Source of the DNA: Rhynchopus sp. YZ270_cl-10
Lineage: Eukaryota > Euglenozoa > Diplonemea > Diplonemida > Diplonemidae
DNA: 64,000 nucleotides
Reading direction: 5' to 3'
NCBI GenBank assembly: GCA_964035575.1
Contig: OZ037845.1
Coordinates: 186,001-250,000, forward strand
Shown: in pieces, positions 30,699 to 43,100 of the stretch
How the letters are laid out: each line of letters opens with the position of its first letter
How positions within the stretch are numbered: the first letter of the stretch is position 1
Translations under genes and position numbers: made by a program
Notes under the pieces: model-generated
The model's input: only the letters and a program-made list of their open reading frames with translations
The model's database searches: none
Told to the model about the DNA's origin: nothing

Positions 30699-32621
30699 TT
30701 ATCCTCAGCAGCCTCCCTGGTCCGCGGAAGCTCCGCTGGACTTCGTCTGTTGAATTTTTTTTTTTGGATGAATTTTTTTTTTATTTTTGAAAACTTGGTT
30801 GTATTAGTGTAGCCACCCTAGAGTGTGCTCCACTATTTTTTTTTTGAAAAATAGCTAACATACCGTTGAGAGAGTTGTCATCAACTCTGCAACTGTCGGG
30901 TGGATCCCGATCGTGTCGTCGAACATCTCCTTTGTCGCTCCTGCGCGCATTGCGACAGCCACACCCTGCAGAATCTCTCCGGCATTGGGTGTCAGGATGT
31001 GGAATCCGATCACCTTCTCGTTGTTCTTCAGGTCCGTGATCATCTTGATGTAGCACACACCGTCGGGCTTCTTCGCGACAGACCACTCAAGCGGCTTGAA
31101 GAAGGAGTGGTACACCTCGATGTTGTTCTCCCCGAACGCCTTGATAGCGTCCTCCTCTGCGTAGCCGCAGACACCGTACTCGAGGGGTGTGAACACTGTG
31201 GTGGGGATGGCTGCCTGGGACATGAGGCCTGTACCGTGGTCGTAGAGACGCTTGGCAAGCAGACGTCCCTGCTTGATGGCAACGGGGGTCAGCTCAAGCC
31301 CGCCCTCGATGATGTCGCCGATTGCGTAGATGTGTGGTGTGGAGGTGCGCTCTGCCTTGTCCACGATGATCTTCCCGCTCTTGGCGGTCTCGACACCAGC
31401 CGCAGCCAGGTCGACCTTGTTGTCGGGCACACGCCCCATCGCAAAGAGGACAGTGTCGCACTCAATCGAAGCATTGTCGCTCAGGTACACAACCAGCTTC
31501 CCGTTGTCAAGCTTCTCAACCTTCGTCGGCGTAACACCACGTCTGAAGGTCGTGCCCTCAGCCGCCATGTGGTCCACAATGATCCCCGCCATCTGCTGGT
31601 CAAACCCACGAAGAGGAATGGAACGCATCAGGACAGTGGTGTCAAAGCCAAGGCCGGTGAGGAAGCCGGCACACTCGAGGGCAATGTAGGAGGCACCGAC
31701 GACGACGGTCTTGCCGGGGGACTTCTCGAGGGAGAAGATGTCGTCGGAGGTGATGCCGTACTCCTTGGCTCCGGGGATGTCGGGGTAGGCAGGGCGTCCA
31801 CCCATGGCAAGGACGATGCGGCGTGCGGTGATGGACTCGGTTGCGCCCTTCTTGTTGGTGCACTCCACGGTGTGTGCGTCGATCATCTTGCCGAGCGCGT
31901 TCTTGTACTTAACGTTGGCAGAGCGCAGCTCCGACACAGACCCAAAGTTGAGCGACTTAATGTGCATCTGGATGTTGTCCTTCACGTTCTCCCAGCTGAA
32001 CTGGGTCGGCTGTGCGAGCTCCTCGGGGGCACCGTAGTGCGGTGCGTGCATGATAGTGTCGCGGTGGATGGCGGCAGTGTGGAAAAGCTTCTTCGGGATG
32101 CACCCCACGTTCACACAGGTACCTCCGAAGCCCCACTTGGTTCCGGGAGGGGACGGCTTCACGAAGTCAAGGCAGCACACCTTCGGTTCGGCTCCGTTCG
32201 CGAGACCGTCGGGTGTGAGGAGCTCTGCAGCAGCCTTGCTCAGGGCCATGCCACCGGAGCCGCCACCAATCACGATCATCTCGAAGTCGTATTTGTGGTC
32301 GTCAGACTCGGCGTCGTCCTTGAGCTGCACGTTGTTCGCGCTGCTGGCTTCGTAGGCCTTCAGGTACGCGAGCGTGTCGTCACAGCCTCCAAGCAGGGCA
32401 CCGTCCTTGGTCACGAGAGGGGAGGTCTTGTGCTGCTTGCCCAGACGCTCGCCCTCACCCACAGCCCACTCACGGAACGCATCACGCTCCATGGTGTTGA
32501 CACGGACACCGACGTTGCCGCCACTGCGTGTGGACACCTCCTGTGCAGCGATGGCAGCCTTGTCGTGGAAGGGACACCCCTTCCACCCTGTCACAACAAG
32601 CTCAACGCGTGTGGACGCCAT
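30699..32621 (-). CDS. Selenocysteine-containing thioredoxin/glutathione reductase (high-Mr type)
   Basis: Exon 1 (32621-30864) and exon 2 (30746-30699) are joined across a 117-nt intron (donor GTATGT, acceptor aacag), giving 601 residues. An N-terminal thioredoxin/glutaredoxin-like domain (about 1-95) has GCPFH in place of CPYC. The reductase follows: FAD motif VIGGGSGG (~117), redox centre GGTCVNVGCIPKK (~167), NADPH motif VVVGASYIALE, and interface histidine in GIHPTVAE. The tail after splicing reads TTLST-TKSSGASADQGGCUG, aligning without gaps to the animal-type tail (TTLSVTKRSGAS...GCUG). U is an in-frame TGA followed by Gly and TAA. It would reduce thioredoxin, and perhaps glutathione, with NADPH. 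Without the second exon the protein would end LSTVC. The ATG is 6 nt after cgtccgcag. Confidence 0.93.
30705..30707 (-). other. In-frame TGA predicted to encode selenocysteine
   Basis: On the minus strand the last codons read GGC TGC TGA GGA TAA, the canonical Gly-Cys-Sec-Gly-stop of large thioredoxin reductases. TGA acts as a normal stop elsewhere (GST gene end at 47557), so recoding must be local. The needed SECIS element was not identified by eye. Confidence 0.85.
30786..30818. repeat. Dispersed repeat, family H
   Basis: AAAACTTGGTTGTATTAGTG continuing TAGCCA recurs at 8774-8803, 30786-30818 and 59633-59664; a diverged relative (gttggagtagtgtagttgcc) lies at about 57003. The copy at 30786 lies inside the reductase intron. 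Confidence 0.55.
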
Positions 32622-34142
32622 TCTAGCCTGCGGACGGTGGTTGAAGTGTGTGATGGGTTTGTGAGTGAAGGTCGTGAAGGTGCGGAAGGGGACTGAAGAA
32701 AACCTGGTTGCTCTCCTGGGGAGAACAACGCTTCTCCCTGCGAAAAGGGCGGCGCGACGAATCGTTGTAGCCCCTTAGGTGGTGATGACTGGGAGAGAGG
32801 GTGGGGTGGGGAATGAGGGAGAGAAGAAAAAAAGGGCGGGCGGTGTTCGTTTATCAGATCGTGTTTCTACGTGCCTTCTGGGGCTCAGCAATACCGGCAC
32901 GAGAAAAATCCAAAAAAAAGAAGTTCACGTAAAAAGAAACCACTAAGATGAATGTTGCGTGCATGCATATACATCTTCACCATCGAACATGAATGGAACT
33001 CACGTTCACACACATTGTCGATAAAGGTAGACCGTGTCGTCGTTCCCTCACCCCCCCTTCTTGTAGTTGTTTGACGCGTTGACGCTTCCACACACACTGT
33101 GGTGTTGCGGAGCACGGTTGGGTGAGTGAACGACATGACACTTTCCACCAGAGTGGTGTGCGTAAAAAAAAATAAGGTACCTTCTGTAACCAGGTCCGCG
33201 GTGGGTATCCAAGGAGATACGCAATCCACAACCTGTACCATGTGACTGGTGTGTCACAGAACGTTAGAAAACAGGGTAGAGCACAAGGGGCAGAAGGTGT
33301 GCAGGGGTACACACCATCAGATCTTGGGAGCTTGATGAGGAAGCTAAAAGAATGACAACGTGAAAGAGGTTATGTGCCCAGGATAGGCACACATTTTTAA
33401 GAGATTGGGAAAATGGGAAATAGGGAGCAAACCAAAAAGGGGGTGCTGGGATATTCACAAAGAGGAGCAGAGAGAAGCGTGCCGCCATCCAGTGTGTCTC
33501 GTGGACATATAATGGCGGCGTACTTCTCAAGCAGCTCTTCGCAAAAACGTGATTCCTTCACACAAGCTCAGTACTACAATTTGCAGTGACAGGGCCTCGT
33601 GCACATTGAGACAACTAACATCTCAGAAGGCATACAAGGCGACAGTCTACGGCAAAAAGTACAAACAAATACGCTCACAGTATGCTGTGATACACTAAGC
33701 TCAAACAAATGTGCACTAATGAAAAAACGCAAGAACTAGAGCTGTGTGCGAGGAAACCAACTCAACTGGTTAACATCACAAACCAGTCGACCCAAAAAAT
33801 GATAATATTCTTTCAAAAAAGCAATAGAAACAGGTAAGACAACGAAAAAGCTTTTCTCAAAACCGTGTGTGCAGAATGCATCACAGGGTTTGAAATCGAA
33901 AAGCGCTGGCAAAAACTGCGAACCCTGCAAATTTGCAAGGAGTGACAAAAATAAAACAGACCTTCAATAGAAAGTTGCAACATCAACAAAAAAATGAATA
34001 TGGCGAGTAGATGATTCGGGGTCACATACACTTCTCGACAGCTCGACATAATAAACAAAATAACATCAGTAGGACAAAATGTAATCCCGACATTGAGAGC
34101 AAATCCTTCCAATCAGTACGAACAACACAACTTCAGAATTAC
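32622..34142. other. Spacer between the reductase and the giant repeat protein
   Basis: Carries the short reductase leader and a GC-rich stretch to about 32800, possibly promoter or leader, then A/T-rich sequence. No recognisable gene or repeat-family member beyond degenerate fragments. Confidence 0.55.
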
Positions 34143-37100
34143 CTAGAGACAGGCACGCGCATCGAGACACGCGAGCTTGGTGCATCCAAGGGCTCCGTCA
34201 GTGCAATGGCAAGTGTTGCAGTCGTTGGTTCCCTCGTCCTTGCCAGACCAGCCGCTTGCGACAACAGTTCCGCACTGCAGAGTGCACGACTTCTGACCAC
34301 ATGGCGCCGAGTCACATCCGATCTTGGTGCATCCAAGGGCTCCGTCAGTGCAAGTGCAGGTGTTGCAGTCGTTGGTTCCCTCGTCCTTGCCAGACCAGCC
34401 GCTTGCGACAACAGTTCCGCACTGCAGAGTGCACGACTTCTGACCACATGGCGCCGAGTCACATCCGATCTTGGTGCAGCCAAGGGCTCCGTCAGTGCAA
34501 TGGCAAGTGTTGCAGTCGTTAGTTCCCTCGTCCTTGCCAGACCAGCCGCTTGCGACAACAGTTCCGCACTGCAGAGTGCACGACTTCTGACCACATGGCG
34601 CCGAGTCACATCCGATCTTGGTGCAGCCAAGGGCTCCGTCAGTGCAATGGCAAGTGTTGCAGTCGTTAGTTCCCTCGTCCTTGCCAGACCAGCCGCTTGC
34701 GACAACAGTTCCGCACTGAAGAGTGCAAAACTTCTGACCACATGGCGCCGAGTCACATCCGATCTTGGTGCAGCCAAGGGCTCCGTCAGTGCAAGTGCAG
34801 GTGTTGCAGTCGTTGGTTCCCTCGTCCTTGCCAGACCAGCCGCTTGCAACTGCAGTTCCGCACTGAAGAGTGCACGACTTCTGACCACATGGCGCCGAGT
34901 CACATCCGATCTTGGTGCAGCCAAGGGCTCCGTCAGTGCAATGGCAAGTGTTGCAGTCGTTAGTTCCCTCGTCCTTGCCAGACCAGCCGCTTGCGACAAC
35001 AGTTCCGCACTGCAGAGTGCACGACTTCTGACCACATGGCGCCGAGTCACATCCGATCTTGGTGCATCCAAGGGCTCCGTCAGTGCAAGTGCAGGTGTTG
35101 CAGTCGTTGGTTCCCTCGTCCTTGCCAGACCAGCCGCTTGCGACAACAGTTCCGCACTGAAGAGTGCACGACTTCTGACCACATGGCGCCGAGTCACATC
35201 CGATCTTGGTGCAGCCAAGGGCTCCGTCAGTGCAAGTGCAGGTGTTGCAGTCGTTGGTTCCCTCGTCCTTGCCAGACCAGCCGCTTGCAACTGCAGTTCC
35301 GCACTGAAGAGTGCACGACTTCTGACCACATGGCGCCGAGTCACATCCGATCTTGGTGCATCCAAGGGCTCCGTCAGTGCAAGTGCAGGTGTTGCAGTCG
35401 TTAGTTCCCTCGTCCTTGCCAGACCAGCCGCTTGCAACTACAGTTCCGCACTGCAGAGTGCACGACTTCTGACCACATGGCGCCGAGTCACATCCGATCT
35501 TGGTGCAGCCAAGGGCTCCGTCAGTGCAATGGCAAGTGTTGCAGTCGTTGGTTCCCTCGTCCTTGCCAGACCAGCCGCTTGCGACAACAGTTCCGCACTG
35601 CAGAGTGCACGACTTCTGACCACATGGCGCCGAGTCACATCCGATCTTGGTGCATCCAAGGGCTCCGTCAGTGCAAGTGCAGGTGTTGCAGTCGTTGGTT
35701 CCCTCGTCCTTGCCAGACCAGCCGCTTGCGACAACAGTTCCGCACTGAAGAGTGCACGACTTCTGACCACATGGCGCCGAGTCACATCCGATCTTGGTGC
35801 AGCCAAGGGCTCCGTCAGTGCAAGTGCAGGTGTTGCAGTCGTTGGTTCCCTCGTCCTTGCCAGACCAGCCGCTTGCAACTGCAGTTCCGCACTGAAGAGT
35901 GCACGACTTCTGACCACATGGCGCCGAGTCACATCCGATCTTGGTGCAGCCAAGGGCTCCGTCAGTGCAATGGCAAGTGTTGCAGTCGTTAGTTCCCTCG
36001 TCCTTGCCAGACCAGCCGCTTGCGACAACAGTTCCGCACTGCAGAGTGCACGACTTCTGACCACATGGCGCCGAGTCACATCCGATCTTGGTGCATCCAA
36101 GGGCTCCGTCAGTGCAAGTGCAGGTGTTGCAGTCGTTAGTTCCCTCGTCCTTGCCAGACCAGCCGCTTGCAACTACAGTTCCGCACTGCAGAGTGCACGA
36201 CTTCTGACCACATGGCGCCGAGTCACATCCGATCTTGGTGCAGCCAAGGGCTCCGTCAGTGCAATGGCAAGTGTTGCAGTCGTTGGTTCCCTCGTCCTTG
36301 CCAGACCAGCCGCTTGCGACAACAGTTCCGCACTGCAGAGTGCACGACTTCTGACCACATGGCGCCGAGTCACATCCGATCTTGGTGCATCCAAGGGCTC
36401 CGTCAGTGCAAGTGCAGGTGTTGCAGTCGTTGGTTCCCTCGTCCTTGCCAGACCAGCCGCTTGCGACAACAGTTCCGCACTGAAGAGTGCACGACTTCTG
36501 ACCACATGGCGCCGAGTCACATCCGATCTTGGTGCAGCCAAGGGCTCCGTCAGTGCAAGTGCAGGTGTTGCAGTCGTTGGTTCCCTCGTCCTTGCCAGAC
36601 CAGCCGCTTGCGACAACAGTTCCGCACTGAAGAGTGCACGACTTCTGACCACATGGCGCCGAGTCACATCCGATCTTGGTGCAGCCAAGGGCTCCGTCAG
36701 TGCAAGTGCAGGTGTTGCAGTCGTTGGTTCCCTCGTCCTTGCCAGACCAGCCGCTTGCGACAACAGTTCCGCACTGAAGAGTGCACGACTTCTGACCACA
36801 TGGCGCCGAGTCACATCCGATCTTGGTGCAGCCAAGGGCTCCGTCAGTGCAAGTGCAGGTGTTGCAGTCGTTGGTTCCCTCGTCCTTGCCAGACCAGCCG
36901 CTTGCGACAACAGTTCCGCACTGCAGAGTGCACGACTTCTGACCACATGGCGCCGAGTCACATCCGATCTTGGTGCAGCCAAGGGCTCCGTCAGTGCAAT
37001 GGCAAGTGTTGCAGTCGTTAGTTCCCTCGTCCTTGCCAGACCAGCCGCTTGCGACAACAGTTCCGCACTGCAGAGTGCACGACTTCTGACCACATGGCGC

Positions 37101-40100
37101 CGAGTCACATCCGATCTTGGTGCATCCAAGGGCTCCGTCAGTGCAAGTGCAGGTGTTGCAGTCGTTGGTTCCCTCGTCCTTGCCAGACCAGCCGCTTGCA
37201 ACTACAGTTCCGCACTGCAGAGTGCACGACTTCTGACCACATGGCGCCGAGTCACATCCGATCTTGGTGCAGCCAAGGGCTCCGTCAGTGCAATGGCAAG
37301 TGTTGCAGTCGTTGGTTCCCTCGTCCTTGCCAGACCAGCCGCTTGCGACAACAGTTCCGCACTGCAGAGTGCACGACTTCTGACCACATGGCGCCGAGTC
37401 ACATCCGATCTTGGTGCATCCAAGGGCTCCGTCAGTGCAAGTGCAGGTGTTGCAGTCGTTGGTTCCCTCGTCCTTGCCAGACCAGCCGCTTGCAACTACA
37501 GTTCCGCACTGCAGAGTGCACGACTTCTGACCACATGGCGCCGAGTCACATCCGATCTTGGTGCAGCCAAGGGCTCCGTCAGTGCAAGTGCAGGTGTTGC
37601 AGTCGTTGGTTCCCTCGTCCTTGCCAGACCAGCCGCTTGCAACTGCAGTTCCGCACTGAAGAGTGCACGACTTCTGACCACATGGCGCCGAGTCACATCC
37701 GATCTTGGTGCATCCAAGGGCTCCGTCAGTGCAAGTGCAGGTGTTGCAGTCGTTAGTTCCCTCGTCCTTGCCAGACCAGCCGCTTGCAACTACAGTTCCG
37801 CACTGCAGAGTGCACGACTTCTGACCACATGGCGCCGAGTCACATCCGATCTTGGTGCAGCCAAGGGCTCCGTCAGTGCAATGGCAAGTGTTGCAGTCGT
37901 TGGTTCCCTCGTCCTTGCCAGACCAGCCGCTTGCGACAACAGTTCCGCACTGCAGAGTGCACGACTTCTGACCACATGGCGCCGAGTCACATCCGATCTT
38001 GGTGCATCCAAGGGCTCCGTCAGTGCAAGTGCAGGTGTTGCAGTCGTTGGTTCCCTCGTCCTTGCCAGACCAGCCGCTTGCAACTACAGTTCCGCACTGC
38101 AGAGTGCACGACTTCTGACCACATGGCGCCGAGTCACATCCGATCTTGGTGCAGCCAAGGGCTCCGTCAGTGCAATGGCAAGTGTTGCAGTCGTTAGTTC
38201 CCTCGTCCTTGCCAGACCAGCCGCTTGCGACAACAGTTCCGCACTGCAGAGTGCACGACTTCTGACCACATGGCGCCGAGTCACATCCGATCTTGGTGCA
38301 GCCAAGGGCTCCGTCAGTGCAATGGCAAGTGTTGCAGTCGTTAGTTCCCTCGTCCTTGCCAGACCAGCCGCTTGCGACAACAGTTCCGCACTGAAGAGTG
38401 CAAAACTTCTGACCACATGGCGCCGAGTCACATCCGATCTTGGTGCAGCCAAGGGCTCCGTCAGTGCAAGTGCAGGTGTTGCAGTCGTTGGTTCCCTCGT
38501 CCTTGCCAGACCAGCCGCTTGCAACTGCAGTTCCGCACTGAAGAGTGCACGACTTCTGACCACATGGCGCCGAGTCACATCCGATCTTGGTGCAGCCAAG
38601 GGCTCCGTCAGTGCAATGGCAAGTGTTGCAGTCGTTAGTTCCCTCGTCCTTGCCAGACCAGCCGCTTGCGACAACAGTTCCGCACTGCAGAGTGCACGAC
38701 TTCTGACCACATGGCGCCGAGTCACATCCGATCTTGGTGCATCCAAGGGCTCCGTCAGTGCAAGTGCAGGTGTTGCAGTCGTTAGTTCCCTCGTCCTTGC
38801 CAGACCAGCCGCTTGCAACTACAGTTCCGCACTGCAGAGTGCACGACTTCTGACCACATGGCGCCGAGTCACATCCGATCTTGGTGCAGCCAAGGGCTCC
38901 GTCAGTGCAATGGCAAGTGTTGCAGTCGTTGGTTCCCTCGTCCTTGCCAGACCAGCCGCTTGCGACAACAGTTCCGCACTGCAGAGTGCACGACTTCTGA
39001 CCACATGGCGCCGAGTCACATCCGATCTTGGTGCATCCAAGGGCTCCGTCAGTGCAAGTGCAGGTGTTGCAGTCGTTGGTTCCCTCGTCCTTGCCAGACC
39101 AGCCGCTTGCGACAACAGTTCCGCACTGAAGAGTGCACGACTTCTGACCACATGGCGCCGAGTCACATCCGATCTTGGTGCAGCCAAGGGCTCCGTCAGT
39201 GCAAGTGCAGGTGTTGCAGTCGTTGGTTCCCTCGTCCTTGCCAGACCAGCCGCTTGCAACTGCAGTTCCGCACTGAAGAGTGCACGACTTCTGACCACAT
39301 GGCGCCGAGTCACATCCGATCTTGGTGCAGCCAAGGGCTCCGTCAGTGCAAGTGCAGGTGTTGCAGTCGTTGGTTCCCTCGTCCTTGCCAGACCAGCCGC
39401 TTGCAACTGCAGTTCCGCACTGAAGAGTGCACGACTTCTGACCACATGGCGCCGAGTCACATCCGATCTTGGTGCAGCCAAGGGCTCCGTCAGTGCAAGT
39501 GCAGGTGTTGCAGTCGTTGGTTCCCTCGTCCTTGCCAGACCAGCCGCTTGCAACTGCAGTTCCGCACTGAAGAGTGCACGACTTCTGACCACATGGCGCC
39601 GAGTCACATCCGATCTTGGTGCATCCAAGGGCTCCGTCAGTGCAAGTGCAGGTGTTGCAGTCGTTAGTTCCCTCGTCCTTGCCAGACCAGCCGCTTGCAA
39701 CTACAGTTCCGCACTGCAGAGTGCACGACTTCTGACCACATGGCGCCGAGTCACATCCGATCTTGGTGCAGCCAAGGGCTCCGTCAGTGCAATGGCAAGT
39801 GTTGCAGTCGTTGGTTCCCTCGTCCTTGCCAGACCAGCCGCTTGCGACAACAGTTCCGCACTGCAGAGTGCACGACTTCTGACCACATGGCGCCGAGTCA
39901 CATCCGATCTTGGTGCATCCAAGGGCTCCGTCAGTGCAAGTGCAGGTGTTGCAGTCGTTGGTTCCCTCGTCCTTGCCAGACCAGCCGCTTGCGACAACAG
40001 TTCCGCACTGAAGAGTGCACGACTTCTGACCACATGGCGCCGAGTCACATCCGATCTTGGTGCAGCCAAGGGCTCCGTCAGTGCAAGTGCAGGTGTTGCA

Positions 40101-43100
40101 GTCGTTGGTTCCCTCGTCCTTGCCAGACCAGCCGCTTGCGACAACAGTTCCGCACTGCAGAGTGCACGACTTCTGACCACATGGCGCCGAGTCACATCCG
40201 ATCTTGGTGCAGCCAAGGGCTCCGTCAGTGCAATGGCAAGTGTTGCAGTCGTTAGTTCCCTCGTCCTTGCCAGACCAGCCGCTTGCGACAACAGTTCCGC
40301 ACTGCAGAGTGCACGACTTCTGACCACATGGCGCCGAGTCACATCCGATCTTGGTGCATCCAAGGGCTCCGTCAGTGCAAGTGCAGGTGTTGCAGTCGTT
40401 AGTTCCCTCGTCCTTGCCAGACCAGCCGCTTGCAACTACAGTTCCGCACTGCAGAGTGCACGACTTCTGACCACATGGCGCCGAGTCACATCCGATCTTG
40501 GTGCAGCCAAGGGCTCCGTCAGTGCAAGTGCAGGTGTTGCAGTCGTTGGTTCCCTCGTCCTTGCCAGACCAGCCGCTTGCAACTGCAGTTCCGCACTGAA
40601 GAGTGCAAGACTTCTGACCACATGGCGCCGAGTCACATCCGATCTTGGTGCATCCAAGGGCTCCGTCAGTGCAATGGCAAGTGTTGCAGTCGTTAGTTCC
40701 CTCGTCCTTGCCAGACCAGCCGCTTGCGACAACAGTTCCGCACTGCAGAGTGCACGACTTCTGACCACATGGCGCCGAGTCACATCCGATCTTGGTGCAT
40801 CCAAGGGCTCCGTCAGTGCAAGTGCAGGTGTTGCAGTCGTTGGTTCCCTCGTCCTTGCCAGACCAGCCGCTTGCGACAACAGTTCCGCACTGCAGAGTGC
40901 ACGACTTCTGACCACATGGCGCCGAGTCACATCCGATCTTGGTGCAGCCAAGGGCTCCGTCAGTGCAATGGCAAGTGTTGCAGTCGTTGGTTCCCTCGTC
41001 CTTGCCAGACCAGCCGCTTGCGACAACAGTTCCGCACTGAAGAGTGCACGACTTCTGACCACATGGCGCCGAGTCACATCCGATCTTGGTGCAGCCAAGG
41101 GCTCCGTCAGTGCAAGTGCAGGTGTTGCAGTCGTTGGTTCCCTCGTCCTTGCCAGACCAGCCGCTTGCGACAACAGTTCCGCACTGAAGAGTGCACGACT
41201 TCTGACCACATGGCGCCGAGTCACATCCGATCTTGGTGCAGCCAAGGGCTCCGTCAGTGCAAGTGCAGGTGTTGCAGTCGTTGGTTCCCTCGTCCTTGCC
41301 AGACCAGCCGCTTGCGACAACAGTTCCGCACTGCAGAGTGCACGACTTCTGACCACATGGCGCCGAGTCACATCCGATCTTGGTGCAGCCAAGGGCTCCG
41401 TCAGTGCAAGTGCAGGTGTTGCAGTCGTTGGTTCCCTCGTCCTTGCCAGACCAGCCGCTTGCGACAACAGTTCCGCACTGCAGAGTGCACGACTTCTGAC
41501 CACATGGCGCCGAGTCACATCCGATCTTGGTGCATCCAAGGGCTCCGTCAGTGCAAGTGCAGGTGTTGCAGTCGTTAGTTCCCTCGTCCTTGCCAGACCA
41601 GCCGCTTGCAACTACAGTTCCGCACTGCAGAGTGCACGACTTCTGACCACATGGCGCCGAGTCACATCCGATCTTGGTGCAGCCAAGGGCTCCGTCAGTG
41701 CAAGTGCAGGTGTTGCAGTCGTTGGTTCCCTCGTCCTTGCCAGACCAGCCGCTTGCAACTGCAGTTCCGCACTGAAGAGTGCAAGACTTCTGACCACATG
41801 GCGCCGAGTCACATCCGATCTTGGTGCATCCAAGGGCTCCGTCAGTGCAATGGCAAGTGTTGCAGTCGTTAGTTCCCTCGTCCTTGCCAGACCAGCCGCT
41901 TGCGACAACAGTTCCGCACTGCAGAGTGCACGACTTCTGACCACATGGCGCCGAGTCACATCCGATCTTGGTGCATCCAAGGGCTCCGTCAGTGCAATGG
42001 CAAGTGTTGCAGTCGTTAGTTCCCTCGTCCTTGCCAGACCAGCCGCTTGCGACAACAGTTCCGCACTGAAGAGTGCACGACTTCTGACCACATGGCGCCG
42101 AGTCACATCCGATCTTGGTGCAGCCAAGGGCTCCGTCAGTGCAATGGCAAGTGTTGCAGTCGTTGGTTCCCTCGTCCTTGCCAGACCAGCCGCTTGCGAC
42201 AACAGTTCCGCACTGAAGAGTGCACGACTTCTGACCACATGGCGCCGAGTCACATCCGATCTTGGTGCAGCCAAGGGCTCCGTCAGTGCAAGTGCAGGTG
42301 TTGCAGTCGTTGGTTCCCTCGTCCTTGCCAGACCAGCCGCTTGCGACAACAGTTCCGCACTGCAGAGTGCACGACTTCTGACCACATGGCGCCGAGTCAC
42401 ATCCGATCTTGGTGCAGCCAAGGGCTCCGTCAGTGCAATGGCAAGTGTTGCAGTCGTTGGTTCCCTCGTCCTTGCCAGACCAGCCGCTTGCGACAACAGT
42501 TCCGCACTGAAGAGTGCACGACTTCTGACCACATGGCGCCGAGTCACATCCGATCTTGGTGCAGCCAAGGGCTCCGTCAGTGCAAGTGCAGGTGTTGCAG
42601 TCGTTGGTTCCCTCGTCCTTGCCAGACCAGCCGCTTGCAACTGCAGTTCCGCACTGAAGAGTGCACGACTTCTGACCACATGGCGCCGAGTCACATCCGA
42701 TCTTGGTGCAGCCAAGGGCTCCGTCAGTGCAATGGCAAGTGTTGCAGTCGTTAGTTCCCTCGTCCTTGCCAGACCAGCCGCTTGCGACAACAGTTCCGCA
42801 CTGCAGAGTGCACGACTTCTGACCACATGGCGCCGAGTCACATCCGATCTTGGTGCAGCCAAGGGCTCCGTCAGTGCAATGGCAAGTGTTGCAGTCGTTA
42901 GTTCCCTCGTCCTTGCCAGACCAGCCGCTTGCGACAACAGTTCCGCACTGCAGAGTGCACGACTTCTGACCACATGGCGCCGAGTCACATCCGATCTTGG
43001 TGCAGCCAAGGGCTCCGTCAGTGCAATGGCAAGTGTTGCAGTCGTTGGTTCCCTCGTCCTTGCCAGACCAGCCGCTTGCGACAACAGTTCCGCACTGAAG

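Noticed and set aside
30900-32696. Plus-strand 598-codon frame opposite the reductase
   Set aside because: Antisense shadow of a GC-rich gene; the minus strand encodes all reductase motifs.
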